Source of the DNA: Myotis daubentonii
Taxonomy: Eukaryota > Chordata > Mammalia > Chiroptera > Vespertilionidae
Direction of reading: 5' to 3'
Assembly: GCF_963259705.1 (NCBI RefSeq)
Contig: NC_081850.1
Location: forward strand, 32,889,799 to 32,953,798
DNA length: 64,000 bases
Below the pieces are notes generated by a model, which searched no databases, was not told the DNA's origin, and saw only the letters and a program-made list of their open reading frames with translations. Position 1 is the first letter of the stretch; each line of letters begins with the position of its first letter. The translations under genes were made by a program, and so were the position numbers. Shown here piece after piece: positions 32,881 through 43,022 of the stretch.

Positions 32881-32917
32881 GAAATGCATTTCTTTTTTTT
32901 TTTAAGTATATATATAT

Positions 32918-33150
32918 GAGGCCCGGGGGGTCCCTAGGCCTGGCTCGCAATCAAGGCTGGTCAGGGCCATCTTGCCCAGTCCTGATTGGGGTGGCCAGCT
33001 GTGGGGAGGGACTGCAGGAGGTTGGCTGTAGGAGCACACTGACCACCAGGGGACAGCTCTGGCATTGAGCGTCTGTCCCCTAGAGGTCAGTGCACATCAT
33101 AGCAACTGGTCGACCAGTTGTTTAGTCACTTAGGCTTTTATATATATAGA
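32918..33150 (-). mobile_element. Helitron
   Basis: The 3' side has a decayed CTAG ('atgaggcccggggg'). The other end 'cttaggcttttatatatat' plus AGA is a HeliBat 5' end. It shares 'gaccaccagggg' with other copies. Confidence 0.82.
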
Positions 33151-34056
33151 CTAGGGGCCCGGTGTACAAAAATTTGTGCACTCGGGGGGGTGGGGAGGTC
33201 CTTCAGCCAGGCCTGTGCCCTCTTGCAGTCTGGGACCCCTCGGGAGAAAACGACCTGCTGGCTTAGGCCTGCTCCCGGGTGGCAGAGGACAGGCCTAATC
33301 CCTAGGTGCAGTCCCTGGTAGGGCTCAGAGCAGGGCCGATTGAGGAAGTGGGGTGCCGCCCCCTGTAATGCACAGAGCAGGGTGGATTGGGAGGTTGTGA
33401 TGCCACCCTCAGTCACGCTCAGGGTAGGGCCAATTGGGGGGTTGGGACACCGCCCCGTCACCCTCAAGGCAGGGTCAATGGGGAGGTTGCGGTGCCACCC
33501 CATCACACACAGAGCAGGTCCAATCAGGGGGTTGGGGAGCTCCCCCCTGTCACGCACAGAGCAGGGCCCATCAGGGGGTTGGGGAGCTCCCCCCTGTCAC
33601 GCACAGAGCAGGCCCATCAGGGGGTTGGGGAGCTCCCCTCTATCACCCACAGAGCAGGGCGGATCAGGGGGTTGGGGCACTGCCACTGTCACACTCAGGG
33701 CAGGGCCGATGGGGAGGTTATGGCTCTACCCCGTCACACACAGAGCATGGCCCATGGAGTGGGGGGGTTGGGGCGTCGCACCCTGTCACACACAGAGCCG
33801 CAGGGCGATCAGGAGGTTGGGGAGCTCCCCCATATCAGGCATAGCGCATGGCCTATCAGGGGGTTGGGGCGCCTTCCCCTGTCACAAACAGAGCAGGGCA
33901 GATAGGGAGGTTGTGGCCCCGCCCCGTCACACACAGAGCTACAGGGCGATCAGGGGGTTTGGGCGCTGCCCCATCATGCTGATCCTGGTGCCGGGAGACC
34001 TCGCGGCTCCGCTGATCCCGGTGCTGGGAGGCATATTACCCTTTTACTATATAGGA
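33151..34056 (-). mobile_element. Helitron with 47-bp minisatellite, part of a head-to-tail pair
   Basis: CTAGGGGCCCGGTGTAC hairpin end; the other end is CCCTTTTACTATATAGGA. Most of the interior is tandem repeat (33310-33990). Long overlapping open frames here come from the repeat. Confidence 0.9.
33310..33990. repeat. 47-bp minisatellite
   Basis: About 14 imperfect units, each with CACACAGAGCAGGGC, then GGGGGTTGGGG, then CCCCTGTCAC. The unit is close to 47 bp, with some units shorter or longer. The same repeat fills the Helitron at 46641. Confidence 0.93.
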
Positions 34057-34686
34057 TAGAGGCCTGGTGCATGGGTGGGGCTGGTTGGTTTGCCCTGAAG
34101 GGTGTCCCGGATCAGGATGGGGGTCCCCACTGGGGTGCCTGGCCAGCCTGGATGAGGGGATGATGGCTGTTTGCAGGTGGTCACACACCCTTCAGGGTGG
34201 GGGTCCCCACTGGGGTGCCTGGCCAGTCTGGGTGAGGGTCTGAGGGCTGTTTTCAGGCTGGGACTGAAGCTCCCAACTGCTCCTTTTTTTCTTTTTTCTT
34301 TTTTTATTCTGAGCCAGCTTTAGCTCTGCAGCTCCAGCTCTTAGGCCTCCGCTCCTGAAAGCACGTATCTGGTTTGTTTCGGTTCTACAATGGAAACTCT
34401 GTATCAACTCCAGGTCTGAGATCCCGGCTAGTTGAAAGCTGGTTTCTGGGGTTTTGTTTAGCTTCTATTTTTGTAACTATGTTTCAAACTGCCAGCTCAG
34501 AGGCCGGCAAGGCAGGTGGGGAACGTTGCAGTCCTCCGTCACTGAAGTAAGCAAGTCTCATGTTAGTTTCAAGCTGCCTGGCTGCCGGCCACCATCTTGG
34601 CTGGCAGTTAATTTGCATATCTCCCTGATTAGCCAATGGGAAGGGTAGCGGTTGTACGCCAATTACCATGTTTTTCTTTTATTAGA
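34057..34686 (-). mobile_element. Helitron partner body with lost CTAG end
   Basis: TAGAGGCCTGGTGCATGGGT start, no hairpin; 'aattaccatg...ttattaga' 5' end in complement. Includes 'ctgcctggctgccggccacc', shared with 28380 and 48150. Confidence 0.85.
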
Positions 34687-34864
34687 TTTTATTTGAGAGA
34701 GAAGAAGAGAGAGAAACATCAATGATGAGAGAAATTCATTGATCGGCTGCCTCCTGCATACCACCTACTGGGGATTAAGCCCACAACCCAAGCATGTGAC
34801 CTTCTCGTTCATAGGTCGATGCTCAACCACTGAGCAACGCCAGCTGGGCAGAAGTGCACTTCTT

Positions 34865-35960
34865 AATTTCCTAACATTTGGATAGTTTTGTATTATTTTT
34901 CTGTTATGATTTCTAATTCATTTTCAGAATGGCCAGAGAAACACTCTATGATCCCAATTCTTTGAAATTTTTTGAGAATTGCTTTATGTTTAACATATGG
35001 TCTATTTCAGTGATGGCGAACCTATGCCATGCATGTCAGAGGTGACACGCGAACTCTTTTTTTGGTTGATTTTTCTTTGTTAAATGGCATTTAAATATAT
35101 AAAATAAATATCAAAAATATAAGTCTTTGTTTTACTATGGCTGCAAATATCAAAAAATTTCTATATGTGACACGGCACCAGAGTTAAGTTAGGGTTTTTC
35201 AAAATGCTGACATGCCGAGCTCAAAAGGTTCACCATCACTGGTCTATTTGGTAAATTTTCCATGTGTACTTGAAAAGATTGTATTTTGCAGTTGTTGAAT
35301 ATAGCATTGTATATATAGGTCATTTAGGTAAATTGCATAATTATGTTGTTCACATCTCACATACACCATATATATATGTTTTACTGTATTTTCTGTCAGC
35401 TACTGAGATAACAATTTGTGAATTTGTCTATTTCCCTTTTTAATTTAATTAAAATTTTACTGTATATATATTTTGAAGCTATGCTACTAAAAGAATTTAA
35501 AATTTAGAATTTTTTTTCTTACTGTTGAATTGACCTATTTTAATATTTTGAAATGCTCTTCTTTACCACTAGTAGTACTTCTTTATCTTAAAGTCTGCTT
35601 GGCTGATCTTAACATAGTCACATTAGATGTATTGTGGCCAGTGTTTTTATGGCATATCTTTTTTCATCCTTTTATTTTTACATATGTAAACAACATATAG
35701 TTAGGTCTTTTTTTTTTTTTTTTTTTTAAGACAGTCTGATAGTCTTTATCTTAAATAGGAGCTTTTAGTCCATTTAAATTTAATATAATTTCTGATATAG
35801 TTGAGTTTATTTTCTGTATTCTCTTTATTTTGTCTTTGTCCCATCTGGTCTTGGTTCCTTTACTCTTTTCTTGTTTTGGTTTGTACAAATCAAGTTTTCT
35901 TCTTCTTTTACTTTTTAAAAAACAATTTATCTTTATTGTTCAAAGTATTACAGATGTACC
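34865..35960 (-). mobile_element. Antisense L1 fragments
   Basis: L1 ORF2-like antisense text ('taatttcctaacatttggat', 'aaagtctgcttggctgatct') and, from about 35920, the 3' end of another antisense L1 ('tttatctttattgttcaaag'). Interrupted by hAT-A at 35008 and by LTR-X at 35965. T-tract at 35708-35728. Confidence 0.65.
35008..35241 (+). mobile_element. Non-autonomous hAT-A transposon
   Basis: Perfect 8-bp TSD GTCTATTT at 35000-35007 and 35242-35249. Both TIRs intact. Confidence 0.96.
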
Positions 35961-35964
35961 CTTT

Positions 35965-36615
35965 TGTGGATGAAAGGGGCCACATGCTGACCTGACAAGT
36001 TCAGGAGAGGCCTGCATAGCAAGCAGTCTTGCAGACTCGGACACCTAAAGTAACCACAAAGGATGGTCTGAAATTAAACCTTAACTAAAAGCAGTTATGG
36101 TGGGCAGTTACGTCCTAGGCCAGTATCTTCACTGACAAGGTCAACCTTTACCTTAACTGAGCCTATCTGTCTTTTTGCATCTATGATAACATACCCTTGA
36201 AATGTCTGGGTAACTTGTGACTTCCCGGTATCTGGAGCCCCTGGGGCACAGCCAGGTATGCTGGGCCCAGGACAGATGCCCCAGATTCTTTCATTTATCA
36301 TGTTAATTGTTCCTGCACCCACCTAAGTATGTGTCCATCATTTTACTTTTTATCCTATCCTAGAGGTACCCCCCCCCACCCTCCCACCCCCGCTTCGCTT
36401 AATCCCACCTCCTTAAATCTGTCACCAATGAATTTCATGTAACCCACCTATATTCCTCCTTTGATTGCAATGTATAAATAGGAATGTAATCCTGCCATTC
36501 TCCGGAGCATTATCTCAATTCGTTGAGGTTCTGCTTCCCGGCATATGTCAACAGTTTGGCTCAAATAAACTCACAAAAATTCTTTACAGGTTTCAATGGT
36601 TTTTTTATGTTAACA
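35965..36615 (+). mobile_element. LTR-X copy 4, solo
   Basis: TGTGGATGAAAGGGGCCACA ... ATGTTAACA with a perfect 4-bp TSD CTTT (35961-35964 and 36616-36619). It carries AATAAAC near 36565. It interrupts the 3' end of an antisense L1. It is the cleanest LTR-X copy here. Confidence 0.92.
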
Positions 36616-36619
36616 CTTT

Positions 36620-37105
36620 TCCCCACCATTGATCCCTTCTAGCCCATCCCCACCCACCACCCCAGGCAAAATATTCTGTATCTTGATTGAGGTGGTGGTG
36701 GTTTTATTTGTCCAAACTTGCTTAACTGTAAGAAAAAAAGAGGACATATGTAATACTTTCAACAATAAAGATTTAATTTTTTGAAAAGGTACAGAATATT
36801 TTTATAGCTCTCAATGTGCTTTCTTGCAGTCAATCCCCTCTTCCCTGGTCCCTGTCAACCATTAAGTTACTTTCTCTCACTATAGATTAGTTTTATCAGT
36901 TCTAGTATTTTGTATAAATAGAATTATTTGAGATGTACTCCTTAATGTCTTGTATTATATCTCAGCATAATATTTTTTCAGATTCATCAATGTTGTTGTG
37001 TATATCAGTAATTCATTCTTTGAAGGCTAGGAATCCTTCCTAGCAATATGTGACAGTGTCTATTTCCATTCAGCCTAAACAACAGCAGACTGTTAAACTT
37101 TGAAC
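36620..37105. mobile_element. L1 remnants in both orientations
   Basis: 36620-36670 continues the antisense L1. 36735-36790 is a sense-strand L1 3' end ('ggacatatgtaatactttca', AATAAA). 36800-37040 resembles another antisense L1. All are non-coding. Confidence 0.5.
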
Positions 37106-37117
37106 CTTTACTCATCT

Positions 37118-37595
37118 TGTTAGGGGCAAAAATAGTGTTGGGGACTAGCTATGGTTATGGGAAATATTAATCATGCTCTGTTAACTGTGATTGCCTTGTT
37201 CTGGTTAAAGAAAGGACATTCTAACCTGCTTGGAAGTTGTACACCCCTCAGAGCTGGGAGTCAACCTTGGACCTAGGAGTCAGTCTTGGAATGCGGTTCA
37301 TTCTCATTCAAGAACTGCCTATTATCATGGAAAGATTAACAACCTTGTTGCCCAAACAATGGAGTCCCATCACAGCCTGCATAGTCTACTTTCTCATGCA
37401 ATCTTTGTCCTACCCAATATAAGCAGCTGGTTTATGGAGGGTGGAAGAGCTGATTTTTGTGGATAACCTGCTACTCTGCTATACAGCTGGCCGTATTGAA
37501 ATAAATGCTCATATACTAGTATAACTCAACCCTGTCTCTGCTGAATTGGCTCAAGTAGTGACAGGCAGCCCAGATCCATTGCTTGTCCAGTTTCA
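37118..37595 (+). mobile_element. Solo LTR, family W
   Basis: TGTTAGGGGCAAAA ... CCAGTTTCA, perfect 4-bp TSD ATCT (37114-37117 and 37596-37599). AATAAATGCTCATATA near 37500. Same family as 14287. Confidence 0.92.
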
Positions 37596-37754
37596 ATCTG
37601 AGTAAATTATCTTGAATAATTTTAATTTGTTCTTTTTATTGTTATTGTTAAGTGTCAGATTAAGAATCTTCCATATGTTACCTTCCATTTCCATTTTTCT
37701 CTGGGAATTGTTTATTCCAGCCCATTCTTCTCTAACATTGTTGGTTTTCTTCTC

Positions 37755-37965
37755 TATTTTTTAAAAATATTTTTATTGATTTCAGAGAGGAAGGGAGAGG
37801 GAGAGATAGAAATATTAACAATGAGAGAGAATAATTGATTGGTTCCCTCCAGCATGCCCCCACCCTGGGGATTGAGCCTACAACCCAGGCATGTGCCTTC
37901 GAATCAAACCATGACCTCCTGGTTCATAGGTTGATGCTCAACACTAAGCCACACCGTCCTTGCCA
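37755..37965 (-). mobile_element. Ves SINE, reverse orientation
   Basis: 'aatatttttattgatttcag' to 'aagccacaccgtccttgcca'. Confidence 0.9.
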
Positions 37966-38371
37966 GAGTAATCATTCTTTTTTTTTGATAAGTCACTAGA
38001 GTGTCCATCAAGTTTTCAAAGTTGTAGCAAACAATGAAAGAAAGCTAATCTATGAAGCAGTAATTCTGTACTAAAAAGGAATGCTCAACCAAATACTTCT
38101 TTTTTGGTTTTATTGCTTAAAGTATTACAAAGGGTATTACTTATGTCTCCTTTCCCCACCTCCCCTTTGACATTCCCCCGGCCTCCCCTACCACCCAGTG
38201 TCTTGTGTCCATTGGTTATGCTTATATGCATGCATACAAGTCCTTCGGTTGATCTTTTACCACACCCCCCCCCCCCAACCCTTCCAGGGCTTCCCACTGT
38301 AGTTTGACAGTCTGTTCAATGCTGCTCTGCCTCTGTATCTATTTGTGTTCATCAGTTTATAATGGTCTTTA

Positions 38372-38737
38372 TTATCTATAAATGAGTGAGATCATGTGGT
38401 ATTTTTCTTTCATTGACTGGCTTATTTCACTTAGCATAATGCTCTCCAGTTCCATCCATGCTGTTGTAAATGGTAAGAATTCCGTCTTTTTTACAGCAGC
38501 ATAGTATTCCATTGTGTAGATGTACCACAGTTTTCTAATCCATTCATCTGCTGATGGGCACTTAGGCTCTTTCCAAATCTTAGCTATGGTAAATTGTGCT
38601 GCTATGAACATAGGGATGCATATATCCTTTGTGATTGGTGTTTCTGGTTTCTTGGGATATATTCCTAGAAGTGGGATCACTGGGTCAAATGGGAGTTCCA
38701 TTTTTAACTTTTTGAGGAAACTCCATCTGTCTTCCAT
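38372..38737 (-). pseudogene. L1 ORF2 C-terminal fragment
   Basis: 121 codons of the ORF2 C-terminal region upstream (in sense) of the stop codon. The endonuclease and reverse-transcriptase domains are absent because of truncation and the HAL1 insertion. Confidence 0.88.
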
Positions 38738-38749
38738 AGTGGCAGCACC

Positions 38750-39912
38750 GGCTCACAGCCAGTTGGCCTGGAGGTCAAATCCCCCCCAGTATTACCTACA
38801 ACAATCAAGGCTTAACTTCAACAAGACTGCACACAAAGACTACAAGGGGGTGCACCAAGAAAGCATAAAAAATGCAGAGACAAAGAAACAGGGCACAAAT
38901 GACAGAAATGGAGGATATAGAGTTCAAAACCACACTTTTAAGGTCTCTCAAGAACTGTCTAGAAGCCGCCGATAAACTTAGTAAGGCCCTCGAAAAGACT
39001 GGTGAGACCACCGATAAATATAGTGAGATCCAAGAAATCTAATGAGACCCTCGATGTTGTGATAAAGAACCAACTAGAAATTAAGCATACACTGACTGAA
39101 ATAAAGAATATTATACAGACTCCCAACAGCAGACCAGAGGACCGCAAGAATCAAGTCAAAGATCTGAAATGCGAAGAAGCAAAAAACACCCAACCGGAAA
39201 AGCAAAATGAAAAAAGAATCAGAAAATACGAAGATAGTGTAAGGAGCCTCTGGGACAGCTTCAAGCACACCAACATCCGAATTATAGGGGTGCCAGAAGA
39301 AGAGAGAGAGCAAGAAATTGAAAACCTATCTGAAGAAATAATGACAAAAACTTCCCCTACCTGATGAAAGAAACAGACTTACAAGTCCAGGAAGCGCAGA
39401 GAACCCCAAACAAAAGGAATCCAAAGAGAACCACACCAAGACACATCATAATTAAAATGCCAAGAGCAAAAGACAAAGAGAGAATCTTAAAAGCAGCAAG
39501 AGAAAGACAGTCAGTTACCTACAAGGGAGTACCCATACGACTGTCAGCTGATTTCTCAACAGAAACTTTGCAAGCCAGAAGGGAGTGGCAAGAAATATTC
39601 AAAGTGATGAATAGCAAAAACCTACAACCAAGATTAGTTTATCCAGCAAAGCTATCATTCAGAATTGAAGGTCAGATAAAGAGCTTCACAGATAAGGAAA
39701 AGCTAAAGGAGTTCATCACCACCAAACCAGTATTACATGAAATGCTGAAAGGTATCCTTTAAGAAGAGGAAGAAGAAGAAAAAGGTAAAGATACAAATTA
39801 TGAACAACAAATACGCATCTATCAACAAGTTAATCTAAGAATCAAGTGAATAAATAATCTGATGAACAGAAATAAATAAATAAATAAATAAATTTAAAAA
39901 ATAAATAAATAG
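38750..39912 (+). mobile_element. 5'-truncated HAL1 nested in an L1
   Basis: Target duplication ATAGTGG(C/C)(A/T)GCACC at 38736-38749 and 39913-39926. It contains ORF1 (about 38873-39762, frameshifted near 39360) followed directly by the HAL1 3' UTR and an AAAT-rich tail. It is opposite in orientation to the host L1. Confidence 0.9.
38873..39762 (+). pseudogene. HAL1 ORF1 with frameshift
   Basis: Closely related to the ORF1 at 5505-6368. An in-frame stop and a base loss near 39350 (in '...ATGACAAAAACTTCC') split it into segments of 120 and 132 codons. The RNA-binding and C-terminal domains are recognisable. Confidence 0.85.
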
Positions 39913-40119
39913 ATAGTGGCTGCACCAGTCTGCATTCCCACTAGCAGTGCATGAGTGTTCCCTTTTCTCCGCATCCTCTCCAGCACTTGTCGTTTGTTGA
40001 TGATAACCATTCTGGCAGGTGTGAGATGATACCTCATTGTTGTTTTGATTTGCATCTCTCGGATGATTAGTGACTTTGAGCATGTTTTCATATCAACCAA
40101 ATACTTTGATATTAAAAAA

Positions 40120-40265
40120 CTAGAGGCCCGATGCACGAAATTCATGCAAGGATCTCAGCCCTCACAGCCAAGGTGGCTTGCCTGGGCCCTCGCAGCCCCT
40201 GCTTCATCCAAAAGGTCGTTCAGCTGTCTGGTCTAATTAGCATATTATGCTTTTATTATTATAGA
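40120..40265 (-). mobile_element. Short Helitron
   Basis: 146 bp: CTAGAGGCCCGATGCACG hairpin end and 'catattatgcttttattatt' plus ATAGA at the other. A minimal non-autonomous element. Confidence 0.88.
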
Positions 40266-41288
40266 TATATAAATGTTAGCATATTAAGTAACCCATAATT
40301 ACATAGTCTAGGAGTCTCATTGGAATGAAAATGGAGTTTCATCTGATTCAACAGTATCTTAATATGACATTAACAGAAGAATGAATTAGAACCTTGGCTT
40401 CTATTAAAGAGCAGACATTATTTTGTAGGTATTCCAAGATAATAAGATGGCAAGAAAGTCATCAAAACTTAAAAAAAAAAAAAAAAGCAAAGGATAAAAT
40501 GTTTTCTAACAAAAAACATCTCTGAACTGTGCCTTAAATCTGTTTTTTCAAAAGAGGTCTGAAGGCTTATTACATTTGCATCTTCTGGGTATTAACAATG
40601 ACCCCACCATATACCAACTGAACGCAGTCTCCAGGGCTCAAGTGTGAGCACTGAACAGTTACGAAACTCCCCAATGATTCTGAGGCACAGCTAGTTTGTG
40701 AAAACTAATTCTAAACTGTCAGTATTCACAACATAGCTTTCTTTTCCTTAATGTCACTGGATAGGATCTGCTTCTTTCAGGAAGCTTTCTGTGATTTCGT
40801 TTATCTACTAGCAAAATTTCCTTATTAAAAAGATCAATGAACTTCTTGTCTTAATATGACTTTGATCAGACTGTGCTATCTTATAGAACCATGAAGATAA
40901 CTTGTGAGAAGTATGGGGAGGAAGCAACACAATATTTTAGTTCTCTCTACATTGGATCTTTAGATCCTTTGTTATATTAATTCAAGTATTCTCTCACATA
41001 CAGCAACAGATATAGTAATATTCAAATGCAAATATGTATATAACCCACATCCTTGTCAAGAAAGATCCTAGGATATTTTAGGGAAAGTTTCACAGTTTCT
41101 GAGAGGTTTTCACAGTTCACTTGAACTGAGCCATGACTAAAGATTTTCTTACTGATAAGCTTTACATAACAAAGCCCTTGACCCAAAGCTTTAGAAAGTT
41201 TAATTAAAATCAAGAACCTAGGCTTAGAACAGAGTCCTAGGATCAAACCCCACCTGCCACACTGAGTTTTTTTTAAAAGTTGCTTTTT
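40266..41288. other. Unassigned sequence
   Basis: AT-rich. No gene, terminal repeats or paired copies seen. Confidence 0.4.
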
Positions 41289-41289
41289 T

Positions 41290-41515
41290 GCCCTAGCTAG
41301 TTTAGTCCAGTGGATAGAGTGTTGGCCTGTGGACCAAATTGTCCTGGGTTTGATTCTGGTCAAGGGCATGTACCTCTTGTACAGGGGGCAACCAACTGAT
41401 GTGTCTCTCACCTAATAATTATATGTTATTTTATAATATATTTATATTCCTCTCTGTCCTTCTCTCTCTCTAAAAAAAATCAATGGAAAAATATCCTCAG
41501 GTGAGGATTAAAAAA
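41290..41515 (+). mobile_element. Ves SINE
   Basis: Head 'gccctagctagtttagtcca', internal deletion, tail 'aggtgaggattaaaaaata'. Flanks share AAAGTTGCTTT. Confidence 0.9.
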
Positions 41516-41884
41516 TAAGAAAGTTGCTTTACCTTTTCCGCATCTAGATTTTGTCATCGGTAAATGAAGATACAATATTTCATGTGGAATAATAACAATA
41601 TCATTATTATCATTATCAATTGTTTCTCATCGATTAAAGAAAAGTGTGTGATCATGCAACTACCTCAGGTTTTGTCATAATGGGAACTAGCATGGGTATT
41701 ATCATTCATTATATAGTAGAAAGAAAACAAACTGATAGGTGTAGTAAAATATTTGTTTTCAGAATTAGATAAAAAGAAGAACAATAAACTTGAATGCACT
41801 GTTTAAAAAATCAGCATATAGTATTTTGAACTACTTATGTAGAGTTGAAGAAGGTATATTTTGACTGTGGCTGATTGTCTTTTC
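41516..41884. other. Unassigned sequence
   Basis: No recognised feature. Confidence 0.4.
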
Positions 41885-42665
41885 CAGTAGTGGCTGCAAA
41901 TATTTTCCGCCCCACCTGCTTTTTTGTTTTGAACCTTGCCACATTTCTATCAAGAGATGAGTTCATGTCCCTCCTCTTAAACTGGATGGACCTTTGTGAC
42001 TACTATATAATGAATACAGAGTAGCAGATGGGACACTAGAAGACTTCTGGGTCATAATAAGCAGTACACCTTCTGCCTAGTTCTGTCCCTCAGAATTCTT
42101 GCCCCTGGTATCCAAGTATCATGTCACAAAGAAGTCAAGGTCATACGAAATGATTCATGCAGAGAGAAATGGAGGGTTCCCAGCCACCAGCCCCAGCTAA
42201 GCTCTCAACTGAAAGCCAGCTCTAACAACTTGAGTGATCCATCTTGGAAATGGGTCCTCTAGCCCCCCCAGTCAAGCTGCTCCTTCTGATGCTGTGCAGT
42301 ATAGACACAGCCTTCCCTGCCCAGTCCTGAACTAGTTGCAGTTTTCTGAGCTAAATAAATGTGTTGCCCTAACCGGTTTGGCTCAGTGGATAGAGTGTTG
42401 ACCTGTGGACTCAAGGGTCCCAGGTTCGATTCTGGTCAAGGGCATGTACCTTGGTTGCAGGCACATACCCAGTAGGGAGTGTGCAGGAGGCATCTGATCA
42501 ATGTTTCTCTCTCATCGCTGTTTCTAACTCTCTATCCCTCTCCCTACCTCTCTGTAAAAAATCAATAAAATATATTTAAATAAATAAATAAATAAATAAG
42601 TGTTTTTGTATTAAACCACTAAGTTTTGGAGTAGTTTATGTAGCAATAAATGACTAGAACAATGT
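41885..42665 (+). mobile_element. MLT1-type (ERVL-MaLR) LTR with SINE inside
   Basis: Phrases 'actggatggacctttgtgac' and the 3' end 'ttaaaccactaagttttgga' are diagnostic of old MaLR LTRs. A Ves SINE at 42367-42600 splits it near AATAAATGTGTT. Confidence 0.85.
42367..42600 (+). mobile_element. Ves SINE
   Basis: Near-consensus head 'gccctaaccggtttggctca' and an AAATA-repeat tail. Flanks AAATAAATGTGTT / AAATAAGTGTTTT. Confidence 0.95.
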
Positions 42666-42808
42666 CTTATCTCAATAGAATATGCTATATCATTACCACA
42701 TGCCACCATTTCTTCAATTACCCTGAGGGGTGTTAGGATGGAGTATTTGAGTGTCCAATTCAGCTGAAAAATGTTATTTTTAAAAGTGTTAAGATTTATG
42801 CTTGGAAT

Positions 42809-43011
42809 ATTTATTGATTTCAAAGAGAGGAAGAGAAAAAGAGGGAGAGACAGAAACATCCATGATGAGAAAGGATCATTGATCAGCTGCCTCCTGCACA
42901 CCGCTATTGAGGATCAAGCCTGAAACTTGGGCATGTGCCTGACTGGAAATCGAACCGTGACTTCCTGGTTCATAGGTCAACACTCAAGCACTGAGCCACA
43001 CTGGCTGGGCA
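42809..43011 (-). mobile_element. Ves SINE, reverse orientation
   Basis: Flanked by ATGCTTGGAAT (42798-42808) and ATGCCTGGAAT (43012-43022). Head complement 'gagccacactggctgggc'. Confidence 0.92.
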
Positions 43012-43022
43012 ATGCCTGGAAT

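Larger units (their letters stand above)
30118..32893 (+). repeat. Duplicated block, copy B
   Basis: Near-identical to 1-2971 with offset 30117 up to about 31918, then 29924, reflecting one 193-bp deletion. It contains the same hAT-A, L1 fragment and SINE. On the right the underlying L1 resumes at 34865 after nested insertions. Confidence 0.92.
32894..34850 (-). mobile_element. Ves SINE split by three Helitrons
   Basis: The T-rich tail complement is at 32894-32917 and the SINE body at 34687-34850 ('tttatttgagagagaagaag' to 'gcaacgccagctgggca'). TSDs GAAATGCATTTCT (32881-32893) and GAAGTGCACTTCT (34851-34863) flank the whole. Helitrons 32918-34686 landed in the tail. Confidence 0.8.
38099..40092 (-). 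mobile_element. 5'-truncated L1, antisense, interrupted by a HAL1
   Basis: 3' UTR complement from 38099; ORF2 C-terminal coding on the minus strand at 38372-38737 with 'PFDPVIPLLGIYPK' and 'YTMEYYAAVKK', typical of L1. It resumes at 39927-40092. TSD TCAACCAAATACTT at 38085-38098 and 40093-40106 is perfect. Confidence 0.92.

Noticed and set aside
33340..34059. Long plus-strand frames of 136-239 codons
   Set aside because: They are translations of a 47-bp GC-rich minisatellite in a Helitron; equally long frames exist in all three phases.
38520..38975. 151-codon plus-strand frame
   Set aside because: It spans the antisense L1 ORF2 and the start of the nested HAL1, so it is a chance frame across an insertion junction.
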